Part shown: positions 45,701 through 56,596 of the stretch, piece by piece | Position numbering within the stretch: the first letter of the stretch is position 1 | Layout of the letters: every line of letters starts with the position of its first letter | NCBI GenBank assembly: GCA_038501785.1 | Contig: JBAMJR010000193.1 | Coordinates: 85,001 to 149,000, forward strand | Source: Myoxocephalus aenaeus | Taxonomy: Eukaryota > Chordata > Actinopteri > Perciformes > Cottidae | Direction: 5' to 3' | Length of the DNA stretch: 64,000 nt | Position numbers and translations under genes: made by a program | The notes under the pieces: model-generated | What the model saw: only the letters and a program-made list of their open reading frames with translations | Told to the model about the DNA's origin: nothing | Database searches by the model: none

Positions 45701-48373
45701 TTACCAGAATTTAGCCAAAGCCGGCTCCGACGTGATTGGACGATACTACTTGGACAACAAATATAATTTATAAAGGCTCACGATACCAAAAGCTTGTCCC
45801 TTTACCTTCAGATTCTATGCAGAAACTTTTCACAGGGATTATGTAACGTCTGACTTTTACTGACAAATCTTTTGAGACAACACATTTTCCATTGAGCATA
45901 AAGTCGTAGCAGTGATAGTATAATTATGGTGGCGGTAACAGTAGTATTCTCACCCCAACACTGTCTTGGTAAAGACAGATTCAAAAAAGCTCAAACTCAA
46001 AATATGAAGTCCTTAATAAATCCCAGAACACTGGATCCTACACTTCCCATAAATGAATTTGAAAGGTACTTTCCCCTCGAGCCTCCAGACTGGGAACATT
46101 GTTCAAACTCCACACCTCCTGTTTTGTTAAAAATGAGTTAAGACTGAGATTACATTGATGACATCATGTTTATTTTCTTCTTTTTTGGACAAAGCACCTC
46201 CAGAGCAGATTTACAAATGAGTTCACAAGCTGACTCGAGAACTAGTTCCACTTTACTGGTTGTTAGAAAAGTGAAAGGTTGGTGGCAGTAAAATGCACGT
46301 GAATGTTTTTTTTTGTTTCTGTATTGTACAGCTTACCGTTGGTGTCAGCAGTTTGTTCGGTTGTTTCACTTTTCACCTTCACTTTGTCATACACAGTTTC
46401 CTCCTCCTTTTTAGCTGAAAGATAAAAGGAAACAACTTCATGGTTGGTTGCTTCATAGCTATCAAAGGACATGTCTAACCATGCAGGCTGCGAAACTGTA
46501 TTTTACTGCAATGATTATCCACAATCTCACCTACTGCTTAACCAGCTGGGCACAAGCCAGCAGCACAACATTAAAACCTATCCATAACCTGCAACCTATC
46601 CAGTGCTCTAAAAGCACTGGATAACAAAACAAAAAGTCACCATCACTGCAATATTCTCATCAAACACCATATCTTGAGTTGGGAGAATCTCATTAAATTC
46701 ACTGATGTGTGCCTGGTTTTTAAAATTTGACATGGCATGACTCCACCTCAGCTTAGTGATTTTATTAAACAACACACTCAAAGTGGCAGACACACTAGTC
46801 CTGCCTGCTTATTTGGTGTATATGTGCATTTGTTTAGTGTTGATGTATTTTATGTGTCTTCAGTGTTTTATATGTGCTCATACTGTAGCTACACTTTTAT
46901 TTTGCAATTACAGCCTGCCTTAAAAAAAAATCTGGCCAGGGGCCGCAGATGAAAATTAGCCTCTCTGGCTAACTCTAGCTCACTTACATTTTTACTGTTG
47001 ATTAGTGTGCATTGTCCCTGCAAAATAAACAAATAAAAAATAATAATAAGTTATATAAATGAGGTTATGAAAGCTGTGTGAACAAACCCGTCTGCATAAA
47101 CCCTCAGAATATATGTAGGAATGAAAGAGTAGTTCATAGATTTCACCATGAAACTTCTCCAGAGCATTACTGACATTAAGAGGAGGATTTATTGTGTTAC
47201 AAGTTGTATGACATGTTAATGTTTAAATATGCAAATGAGGCATTATCTAATGGTAACATTTGGTAACTTTAATAGAAATCTACAGACGCAAACAGACAAA
47301 GAACTCAAATAAAGACCTGAATGTATATTTTGGGTGTTTTTCTATCCAGTAGTCTGAAAGAAGAAATGTTTTGGAAGCCAAGTAGACCAAATTAAACAAT
47401 AATAAAAAAAATGTTTTTGCCATAAGCGTCTCGCCTTAAATGCTTATTTCATTGTTTGAAAATAATCAAAACAATCTTTCCTCATGGTGATCAGTTTCAT
47501 CCTTAAATGATATTAGAATTACATCATTTATCCGTCATTGGTCATTCAATGTTTCACGTTAAATCTGTCAGCTAAAACTCAATAAATCAAAATGTCTGAA
47601 AGTTAGCTGACTGCGGATGAAAGTTGGAACTCTGGCCTTTTTATGAGGAAACTAAAAGTCAATCCCCCCTAGGGGGGGGCAGACTGAGCGATTGTTATAT
47701 AAAACTGTAAATCATAGCTTGTTTTATGAAAAAAAAACTGCTGTATTTCGATGTATTGAACACCATAAGTAATATACAAGTGCAATATATGGTTTGATAC
47801 ATGGAAAAATTCGAAAGGCATTCAAATAGCCCAAATAGCGCAAATGGGCCCCAATGTGACCTCACCTGAATTTTCTCTCTATTAAACCCTCTCTAACTTT
47901 GTTCTGCTTTACTTTATTTTGGTGTTATAATAAAAGGTACACAAGTGAGATGTTGTTCAGATGTGTAAATATCAGTCTATATGTTACTAGTTAAGAGTAA
48001 ATGAAGATGACACACAGTCATATACGGTTTAGAACAGAGAACATTCAAGCGAGGACTCCAAAATTTGCATTGGGGCTCATTTGCGCACATTTGAATTTTC
48101 TCATGAACCAAACCATATATTTCACTTGTATATTACTTATGGTGTTCAATACATCCAAATACAGCAGTTTAGGGCTTTTTTCATAAAACAAGCTATGATT
48201 TACAGTTTTATTAAGTTATAACGTTTTTAAAAGGAAAAACAAAGATGCAGAGCCACAGCAGCAGCCGGATGCCTTTGAGGTATCTGGTTAAACAAAGAAC
48301 TGAACTGACCTTCGGCTGGAGCTTGTTTGCTGGACTTGAACACGACCGAGGCGTAGTTCACCTCCTCGGCCAT
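42733..48373 (-). CDS. Gene E: C-type lectin-like receptor with ITIM-type tail, 315 aa
   Basis: Seven exons in phase on the minus strand: 48310-48373, 46337-46414, 45172-45276, 43723-44034, 43470-43633, 42934-43034 and 42733-42856. The tail starts MAEEVNYASVVFKSSKQ. VNYASV (Tyr7) fits the ITIM consensus and TVYDKV (Tyr30) is ITIM-like. The membrane exon has EKENNKRRRYQK and then LACCLGILCVILLVGLVAVV. The stalk is a coiled coil with one NLTKNYTVLENNMT unit. The lectin-like domain has CKACKEGW, NCYVYH, ENC, FWIGL, WKWIDG, GHCAV and WICV, and lacks EPN/WND. By family logic it would be an inhibitory, SHP-recruiting receptor of lymphoid or myeloid cells, which is inference. Intron 1 holds a LINE tail (46540-47048) and a long inverted repeat (47695-48221). 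It is the only ITIM-type gene complete in this window. Confidence 0.88.
46540..47048 (+). mobile_element. LINE 3' end in gene E intron 1
   Basis: The stretch has fragments of a decayed C-terminal coding region, then GGGGCCGCAGATGAAAATTA and GTGTGCATTGTCCCTGCAAA, and an AATAAACAAATAAAAAATAA tail. This matches a familiar fish LINE 3' end. It is 5'-truncated and non-coding. Confidence 0.65.
47695..48221. repeat. Long inverted repeat in gene E intron 1
   Basis: The left arm (47695-about 47855: AAAACTGTAAATCATAGCTT, then ..CACCATAAGTAATATACAAG, ..CAAATGGGCCCCAATG) is repeated inverted on the right (about 48070-48221). The arms are about 150 bp and more than 85% alike by eye, with about 215 bp between. 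It is probably a foldback or long-TIR MITE. No transposase or clear TSD was seen (TTATA at the outer edges). Confidence 0.8.
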
Positions 48374-50957
48374 CGCTGCAGCCCTGTGGACCTCAGACTG
48401 ACTCGCAAACAGAGAAGTGGTGCCGTTAATACAGCACGGGGTCGACTAATAGGAGAACTGGTTGTTTCCTCTCTTCGGCTCAATCCATCAGTCCAATTGA
48501 GCAACTTCTGCTTTTGGTTGAGAAAGCAATTTGCATCCATCGACGCTCAAGTGTGAACTTTAAAACTGTAGCCAGCGCATTATGGAAATATATTCCTGTG
48601 GTGGAAGACGGTGTGATGGTATTAACTCTGGACCTGTGAGGTCAGCTCGGCGTCAGGGAACCAGAGTCATACAGAGCACACCAACTCATTGAAACTCACT
48701 AAAAGTGGTGAAATAAAGTGGTTTTGTCCCTTGAATGATGGAATGTCTCTATTTGGAAACTGGTGTCTGCATCTTAATAACCACACATTCTCACACTTCA
48801 GTGATACTGGTTCTCACCAATGATCAAATGGCTCATATTTAAAAAGAGACAAGTGAAACTTACTCAGTTGATGACTTACATTAAGACAATTGTCTATTTT
48901 ATTACAAGTTTTCTAAAAAACATTATCAGCATTATCTCAGCAAATTTGAGCTAATTTATTCTACAGTTACACGGCGGAAATCAAAATATTGGATAAAACC
49001 AGTTTAAAAATGGTTGTTCCATGTTGTTGGCATATTAGAGTCAAAGGATTTTACAGAGGATGTATGATATCTCTTCGTTTCACTCCATAAATCAGAAAAT
49101 ACTGTCAACAGACAAATACATCCATTTCCTCCATGTTTTTATTAATAAGTGTGTATAAATGAGGCTGTAAAAGTTGTGTGAACAAACCCCTCTGCATAAA
49201 CCCTCAGAATATTTGTAGGAATGAAAGAGTAAAGTTATATAAATGAGGTTATGAATGCATGTAAGAGTATCCAGTAACCTTCTGTAACATAGTTACTGAT
49301 TCCACTTGCCATCACTCTCCATTATTTACAATTATTATCAGATACCCACAGAGACTAGCGTGCTGTGTGACATTAGCGCCCTCTGCTGAGCCCCTGCAGA
49401 CTTGAGTGGTGCACCCTGTATACTCGTCCCAGTCTACAGCACGTTGTCTCCGTGGTAAGTGGATCTGTAATAAGCTCTGTTATGGTATCTAAATAAGTGT
49501 ATATTTGTTCATAATAATTGATTACTATAGGTTGTGTTTAACTCTTAGCGTTCCCTCGCTATCGGGCCAGGGAACGTACACTGTACAGTTTACGTGTACA
49601 GTGTACGTGATGTGTTCAGGGCATGGAAGAGGTAGACTCAGATGAATTTTCCAGCATTAATTTATTCCTGCAGAAGACAATAAAACACAGACATCGCCTT
49701 CTGGTCTCTATCGCTGCACACCAGCTTCCTTCACAGTATAAAACAAAAGTGCTAAAATATGAATCATAACTAAAAGGGGAAAACAGCCACCCCAAGTGGA
49801 CAAAATAAATAACTGCGTGAGCTAGAGGGACTGTGCAGAAACAGCGAAAATTCCAACATTGAACAAAAGAAAACACATACCTGCAGAAGACAATAAAACA
49901 CAGACATTGCCTTCTGGTCTCTTTCGCTGCACACCAGCTTCCTAGACACGCAAAACAACAGAATTTATTAAAGCTGCTCAGCTGTGACTGGGCCCTCGCT
50001 CCAGCACGTCGGGGACGCCTGCGGGTCGCTGAAAACATCCGCCTGGCAGGCAAAACCTATACTTTTACCGTCTAAAATAATGACACAACAGCTGGACACC
50101 GTGATAATATTAGCGACCATTACCGTGTGTAACAAACGGTTACTTTTTTTTAAAGAATATAACAAAATAGTGCTACATTGTTTTCCCCACAACTTACCTT
50201 CACAGTATAAAACAAAAGTGAAGGAAAAACGGGACTAAACGCAATTTCCACAGGCAACAGATTTAACTCTTCAAAATAAAATTCACACACACTTCAACAG
50301 GATCGTTGAATAATAAACAAAAATAAGATATAATACATTGAAAATAAGAAATGACAGAGTGTATTTCTAACTCCGTTACACATGTACACTTTAGCCGATA
50401 TTTATTTATAGTTTGATACGAGTGTGGTAGTGCGTTAGAAAGCTACGGTTCTCTGGATTCTAATTATGTCAACCATTTCAAACAACAAACAAACAAACAA
50501 TATCAAAATCAAACAAACAATATCAAAATCTAGGCAACTCACCGATGACGCCTCATGGTGACCCATAGATCGATCACATTCCAACAAAAACTGTCTTGTT
50601 ACGTCATAAAAACGTCCAGACAATCCAATCCAGTAAAATATTTTGTCCAAAACACTTGATTATATCCATAAATATCCACAAACTGGTGTTACATCATTTG
50701 AAATCAGCCAGCAGATATGACAACAACTTGATACCAGACTGTCCGTTGAACTCTAACCAAACTTGAGCCAATAGGAGCAACATGTCCTCCTCACAGCCTA
50801 CATTAGCCAACGAGTCAGCGTTGGACCGCGCTCACTGAGCCCAATTTGAGCCAATGAAAAGACGAAAACGACGGTATGCAGATTACGAACGCGTCAACAA
50901 CTGCGTCACGGTAAACAGTGGATGTAGTTTCATTCAGCGTCCATAAAAAAACTGATA
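48374..50957. other. Gene E upstream region and unassigned DNA
   Basis: An octamer ATTTGCAT lies at 48529-48536, about 155 bp upstream of the gene E start. An AGAGGAAAC (PU.1/ETS-like) lies in reverse orientation at about 48464-48472. No TATA box was chosen. Further right no gene is recognised. A segment of about 62 bp (CTGCAGAAGACAATAAAACA…) is directly repeated at about 49669 and 49881, with a third scrap (CACAGTATAAAACAAAAGTG) at about 50200. Some of this may be the left part of the piggyBac element. Confidence 0.4.
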
Positions 50958-53039
50958 ATGGCGAAACAGTCGGGGAAATCACGTTATTATTCTACAAAAG
51001 AGGCAATGGAAATGTGTCTCCGGCGTGATAACGACAATTCTGGGGATGAAATATCCGAGGAAGAGAGTGAAATGTCTTTTGACTTCGTTTCTGGCTGGAG
51101 GAGACGTTATTCTCGACAAGTAAGTATTTTATTATTGTCGTATTATTATTAAATATTGTAGTATATATATATTATATATTATTATTATTTTGACATAAAG
51201 GAAATGTTTCTGGAAGGAGACAACAGGCTCGTTCGTTAGAGCTGCTTCTCGCCTGGAATCCAGACGAGAGCTTCGTCATAGATTGGGAGCCGGGTACTTC
51301 GTCCCCAGTAATCAAGTGGCCACATACAGTGGAGGAAAGTACCGCATTAGAAGAGGAGCCCCGTACCCCAACTCCCCAAAGAGGTTCTGCCAGCAGGAGA
51401 ACACCTAAAGGAAAAGGACGTGTGGGGAGGGGGAAAGGAAGAGGGAGAAGCAGCAGCAGCAATCAAGCCGGACCATCAACCGGCAGACCTGAAGAAGGAT
51501 GGAACGACACTGACATTCCAGACATTACACCACCACAGCCCACCTTCAGACCCAACCGTGCACCAGGACCACAGCTGATTTGTACAGCCACATACACAGC
51601 CCTGCAGCTGTTCCAGCTGTTTTTCACAACAAACACCCTCCAACCCGTGGATTGCTATGACATTGGAGGACATGTATTCATTCATGTCCTTGGTGGTCTA
51701 CTTTGGTGTGGTGAAAGTGTGTGCATTCACAGATTACTGGAGAGGAGGAAACCTGTACAGCTTGCCTTTCCCCAAAAAGGTAATGGCTGGAAAGAAGTTC
51801 CTCAGGATCGTCCGGACACTTCACCTCAGCAGCTTGGAGATGGATGCTGCAGAAGAGAGGCACACCAGCCTTTGAACGACTCGGCAAAATAAAGCCTCTC
51901 TATGAGGAGATGAGGGAAGCCTGTAAAATGAACTATCACCCCAGCCAAGAGATTTCGATCGATGAGCGAATGGTTGCCTCCAAAGCCCGCATTGCTCTCA
52001 AGCAATACGTGAAAAACAAGCCTAATCGCTGGGGATTTACATTTTTTGTTCTGGCGGACTCCAGGAATGGCTATACGTGGGACTTTTTTATATATGAGGG
52101 AAAGTTACAGGGAAAGACTGGCAAGGGACTGAGTTACGATTCAGTGATGGAACTCATTGATACATGTTTGCTGGGCACTGGCTACAAGCTATATGTGGAC
52201 AATTTCTACACGAGTCCAATCCTTTTCACTGACCTCCTTCAAAAGAGGATCTGGGTGTGCGGAACCATCCGCACAAACCAAATTGGATTCCCCAAAACCA
52301 AAGTGAACAGTCTCGTCTCGAAATCAGCCCGTGGCAGCATTCGCTGGATGCGGAAGGACTCCCTCCTCTTTGTCCTGTGGCGAGACACGAGGGACGTCTT
52401 CATGTGTTCAACCCTCCACACAGCCCATGCGGAGGACACCATACAAAGGCGTCTCAAAGATGCAGATGGGCACTGGGCAGTGAGGGACATCCCAGTTCCA
52501 CCAGCGGTGAAGCAGTACAACCGGTATGTACTATATATTCAACTATGTTTTATGTCCTTTAAAAATGTAATAATTTGTGTGTTTGATACATTTATGTTTT
52601 GGTATATTTTTCTCAATGTTGTGTACTTCTGTCCTTCCAGGTGCATGGGTGGAGTGGACCTATCTGACGCCCTGGTCGGGTACTATAAAGTCCTCCATAA
52701 GACCATGAAATGGTATAAAACCTTTTTTTTATAATTTCATGGACATTGCCATTGTGAATGCCTTCCTGCTGCACAAAGACCTGGCAAAAGGCAAAGGAGA
52801 CATTCCAATGAGCCAGAAGGCGTTCCGTGAGACCCTCTCCGCAGAGGTGGGATCTCCCTCCACAGCCAGACCCGTACCACCTCCTGCTCCAGGCGGGGGA
52901 TATCACAAGCCGGTGTACATCAGTGGGCAAGCAGTGCCATAAGAAAACAGCACTAAAGTGCTCCTCATGTGATGTGGCTTTGTGTGTGGTCCCAGGTAGG
53001 GACTGCTACAATGCATGGCACACGGCTAATAACATGTAA
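50958..53039 (+). pseudogene. piggyBac (PGBD-like) transposase, decayed
   Basis: The N-terminus MAKQSGKSRYYSTKEAMEMC and an acidic run (50958-51120) end at a GTAAGT donor. The core is spread over three frames: 51329-51655, 51657-51850 and 51852-52734. The three catalytic Asp contexts are visible: SIDERM, YVDNFYTS and GGVDLSD. An intron with GT/AG ends interrupts codons at 52524-52640 (joining YNR to CMGGVDLSD). It is 117 bp long and stop-free, so retention keeps the frame. A T-run at 52726-52733 shifts the frame, and another shift near 52925 leads to the Cys-rich C-terminus (CHKKTALKCSSCDVALC). With at least four lesions it cannot give a full enzyme. It is not the source of the piggyBac remnant at 19300, judging by the different N-terminus. 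Confidence 0.85.
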
Positions 53040-53051
53040 ATTCCCCCAAGC

Positions 53052-53187
53052 ACTGATACAAGCACTGATACAAGCACACACACTGATACAAGCACACACA
53101 CTGATACAAGCACACACACTGATACAAGCACACACACTGATACAAGCACACACACTGATACAAGCACACACACTGATACAAGCACAC
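53052..53187. repeat. 18-bp minisatellite
   Basis: A unit of the form CACTGATACAAGCACACA is repeated about seven times, directly after the transposase stop. All three frames stay open on each strand, giving repetitive spurious frames. Confidence 0.95.
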
Positions 53188-54223
53188 CCAAGGTCGCTCC
53201 TCCACTCCCCCTCTGCAGCTGAGCATAATCACACCCCTGCCACCACAACATGTAAATAGTTTTCTGTGTTATTATTAATATAAATGTAAATAGTTTGCTG
53301 TGTTTTTCTAACGTGTATTCATGTGTATTTGTGATGTTTATTCCACACTTAACATTTGTTCAAACTGTCTTTTCTACAGAGGAGGTATAAACTGCTTTTC
53401 CACCAAAACACTTGTTTTGACTCCAGATCAACTGGCCACCAGCATTTCTGAGGTTGGAGTGAGACACTGAGACAAAATAGAACATCTTGGATGTGATGTG
53501 TCGAGTCTTGGCCAATCAGCGTTAAGATGTCTACAGCGTCTTCATTTCCCTCAAACTAGTTTTTAATGGAAGCTAGTCGGCTTGCTATCACGTTAGCTAG
53601 CGTGTTTGGGTTGTGTGTTGTCGTTAAAGTTACTTTATGTTCCGTTACAGTTCAGTCTTGCTTGTAAAAAAACGTAACGTGATGAAACATGCCGTAACCC
53701 CCCGGTCTGGTTCAGTTCACCAGTCACCCGTTAACGTTAAACCGGAACACCGGAGGATCTGGCTAAAGGTTTTTATTTTACTCAAAGTAGAATGAATCAA
53801 ATCACGTAGTTGGGCTTAGCCAACAACGTGATGTCGTGGTCGTAAGAGACCCAGAATGAAATAGTTTAAGGAAGAGGACGCTCTATGCAGCGCAGCTTGA
53901 TGCAGGGCTGAGATGAAGAGGTCAGAACAGACGTGAGAGGAGCAGTACAGCTTCCTCTGTCCAGTGTTTCATACATATTGATAAAGCAGGGCATGCTAAA
54001 TGCAGCCTCTGCTCCAAGGAGATCAATTACAGTAAAAGGGGCTCAAATTTGGCAAATGTAAAGCATACATGTGTATGTTTTTAGTGGTAGTGTTTAATTT
54101 TTTTAATTAACAGCTCAGGGATGTTCAAGGAGCAACCTGTTTGTGCTTTCTGAACATGTTTTGCACTGTGAACTGTCAGTTCTGTTTTTGAATAAAGGGT
54201 TGGAAATTAATGCTTTTTTTATG
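53188..54223. other. Gene-free stretch
   Basis: No exon recognised. It contains GTTAGCTAGCGTG-type and CGTTAACGTTAAAC phrases and may include the right side of the piggyBac element. No terminal repeat was identified. Confidence 0.4.
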
Positions 54224-54480
54224 TTTTTATCCGATTAATCGAAAAAATAATCAACCGATTAATCGATTATTAAAATAATCGTTAGTTGCAATCCGTGCAA
54301 ATTGCCTTGCAAATAAATGCTTTGCTACCTGTTAAAGGCCAAATCCTTTCATGTAATGATTTTTACATGTCATTTATATTAGTTCACACAAACACTCCAT
54401 CCATCTGTTCCTGGCCCGGCCCCTCTGTCAAATTTTAGAACCCATTGTGGCCCGCGAGTCAAAAGGTTTGCCCACCCCTG
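54224..54480. mobile_element. Ends of two further hAT elements
   Basis: 54224-54290 (CCGATTAATCGAAAAAATAA … ATAATCGTTAGTTGCA) resembles the subterminal repeats of a common fish hAT. 54463-54480 (GGTTTGCCCACCCCTG, after GTGGCCCGCGAGTC) is the right end of another hAT whose terminus is CAGGGGTGGGCAAACC. Both are fragments. Confidence 0.55.
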
Positions 54481-54707
54481 GTCTAGCTGATATAATACGC
54501 ATCGCATCCAACGACAGGACCTACGAATTGCCTTCGAGAGCCACCATTACAAGACACGTTCAGAAGCTGCACGAAACTGAGAAGGCTGAGGTACAGCAGG
54601 CATTGGAGAAGACAAGAGCAGTCGTGCTCACTGGTGATTACTGGACGCCCCTCAGTAATCACAACTACCTCGGGGTCACAGCCCATTTCTTTGACTGCTA
54701 TGATCAC

Positions 54708-54742
<35 letters not shown>

Positions 54743-54979
54743 GCCCTTCTTTACCTGAAATGTGCACTTTATAATTTTATTTTGTACCGCCCTGTTTGGC
54801 AGTTGTTTTTCAATCAAATAAAACATTTGCATAAAGCAAGCCAATCCACTTTTTCATGTTGATAAGAGCATTAAAATGAAGAAAAAAAAAGAATTGCGAT
54901 TAATTGCGATTAATCGCGAGTTAACTATGACATAAATGCGATTAATCGCGATTCAATATTTTAATCGTTTGACAGCACT
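54481..54979 (+). mobile_element. hAT (ZBED/Ac-like) 3' part with transposase fragment
   Basis: 54481-54709 encodes GLADIIRIASNDRTYELPSR, ATITRHVQKLHETEKAEVQ and VVLTGDYWTPLSNHNYLGVT. This is the segment around the first catalytic Asp (TxDxWT in ZBED-type hAT transposases). A (TC)n run follows at 54710-54741. The right end, with ATTAATCGCGA repeats and TTGACAGCACTA, matches 11641-11859. The left end is missing. Confidence 0.8.
54710..54741. repeat. (TC)n microsatellite
   Basis: Sixteen TC dinucleotides at the point where the hAT transposase frame breaks off. Confidence 0.95.
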
Positions 54980-55484
54980 ACTGATTTTGTTAATGTGTGA
55001 ATGGATGTTAGACCATGTTGCATGTTGTTAGTGAACTGTCCCTTTAAGGAATCGTAGTTCTCTTGTTCGCCTGAGGTGGCGGAGCTGAACATTGACTTTT
55101 GAGATGATAGAATCTACCCTTTTCTAGAGAAGAAGAAGAGTAGCTCCGCCCCTGAAGCTGCAGGCCCAATGGACATAGTTATACCATTAAAGGTGTTATA
55201 ATAGAAGTTATTAACCAATAGGAAGGGCTGAAAGCTCCGTGGCTGTGTAGAAAACTAACCTGCATGCGAGCGAGCAGGGTCTTCTCTCCGGTGACGCGGC
55301 GGTACGGACGTGGTCGGTAGAGTTCGCTGAGGAAGGAGGGACCCCGATCGGGATTGCATAAGCTGTTCTGTCATCATTCTTTTATTAAATAATTATTAGT
55401 ATAACTCTTTTTGGACTCTGGACATTATTCCTCACACCACCTCCCAGGATTTTGGAGCACATTTCTTTAGTTCCATCGATCGAT
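54980..55484. other. Unassigned, LTR-like stretch
   Basis: No gene. The layout (TGTTAATGTG start, TATTAAATAATTATTAG late, then GGACATTATTCCTCACACC) recalls an LTR, but neither a target duplication nor an internal region was found. Confidence 0.25.
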
Positions 55485-55489
55485 TCCAG

Positions 55490-56470
55490 TTTAGCTTTTA
55501 CACAGAATGCAGACCGAGTGAAAGCACTTCTCCTGACTTAAGACCCATCTGACGAACACAACACTCTACTTCTTTATTAAACACACGTTTGCTATTTCAT
55601 GGAGTCAAGCGTGATGCGTATAACGTGATTGTGGTGTGTGTCGCTTTGTGACCCAACATGGTGTCAATGAATATCTGCATTCAGACAAACTGAGCAGCAT
55701 TGATGGACACCGTGATGACGTATTGACGAGCTCTGAAACTAACCAATCATCACGTGTTCTGAAGCAACACATCAATGAATGTTCATCACACTGAGGATCC
55801 ATTAATCAGCCCCTATACCTGCTCACTGTGTGTCTGTTTAGAGGCCTGGAGGGGTCGCAGCGTATCCCAGCATGCACTGCACGAGGGACATACAAATATG
55901 AACATGAGGGAACTTCAACAGATTCTCACTTCTTCAACCCGTTTATGTAGAACCACCAAAAATAAAACTGAACATCTGATAAACGTGAAATTCCTCTTTG
56001 TAAACACACAAAAACAACAACGTGTGGCAGCGCATTTATTCACAAGTGACAACAGACTAAAATATGAACTTCCAGATGGAGGAACACATCAGCCGTCAGC
56101 TGTACTAGTAGAACATGTATAGATCTGAATACTTAGTGGAAACAGACTCTGGAACATTCTGTTGAGAACAAGCGATGCAGCTCATAAGTAGCAACAATAT
56201 AAAATGCCAGATAGAAAACAGGAACCTGAGCTTGTTGGTGCCTTTCATCAATCTGCAGATATATAAATCATAAGCGTTGCATTTATAACCAATCAGAAGG
56301 AAAACACACAAAGTTATTCATATTTAACACTTTAGTGCCCTTCAGGCCGTCATGATGTCCGTGGTCAGACACAAAGTACATATATTATCCAATAATACAC
56401 TTTAAAGCTGAGCGTCTGCTCTGAAGAATAGTTTACGTCACACAAATATATATGTTTTAGTAGAAATAAA
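55490..56470. repeat. Intergenic duplication, copy IV, rearranged
   Basis: It begins abruptly with TTTAGCTTTTACACAGAATG, lacks the upstream 600 bp of copies II and III, and has an internal deletion at CTCCTGA/CTTAAGACCC. It carries an extra segment of about 180 bp (55714-55895) not seen in copy II. Then it runs into gene F's 3' flank. Confidence 0.85.
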
Positions 56471-56596
56471 TTCCCTAGATTTGTTTAGCTTTAAAAACAC
56501 AGTTGTGAAGTATAATTCTACACAGTTTGATATTTATTAGCCACTTGATATTACATGTAAGAGAATCCAGTATTCTGAAGTATGAAGTGTGAGAAG

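Noticed and set aside
49616..50053. 145-codon minus-strand frame with Cys-rich repeats
   Set aside because: Its repeats come from a non-coding direct repeat of about 62 bp. No domain, and probably transposon flank.
53041..53190. Possible CRISPR-like array
   Set aside because: The units are contiguous with no unique spacers, so it is a plain minisatellite in a vertebrate genome.
52965..53259. Repetitive open frames on both strands (CACISVCACISV, HTLIQAHTLIQA)
   Set aside because: Translation of the 18-bp minisatellite, whose length keeps every frame open.
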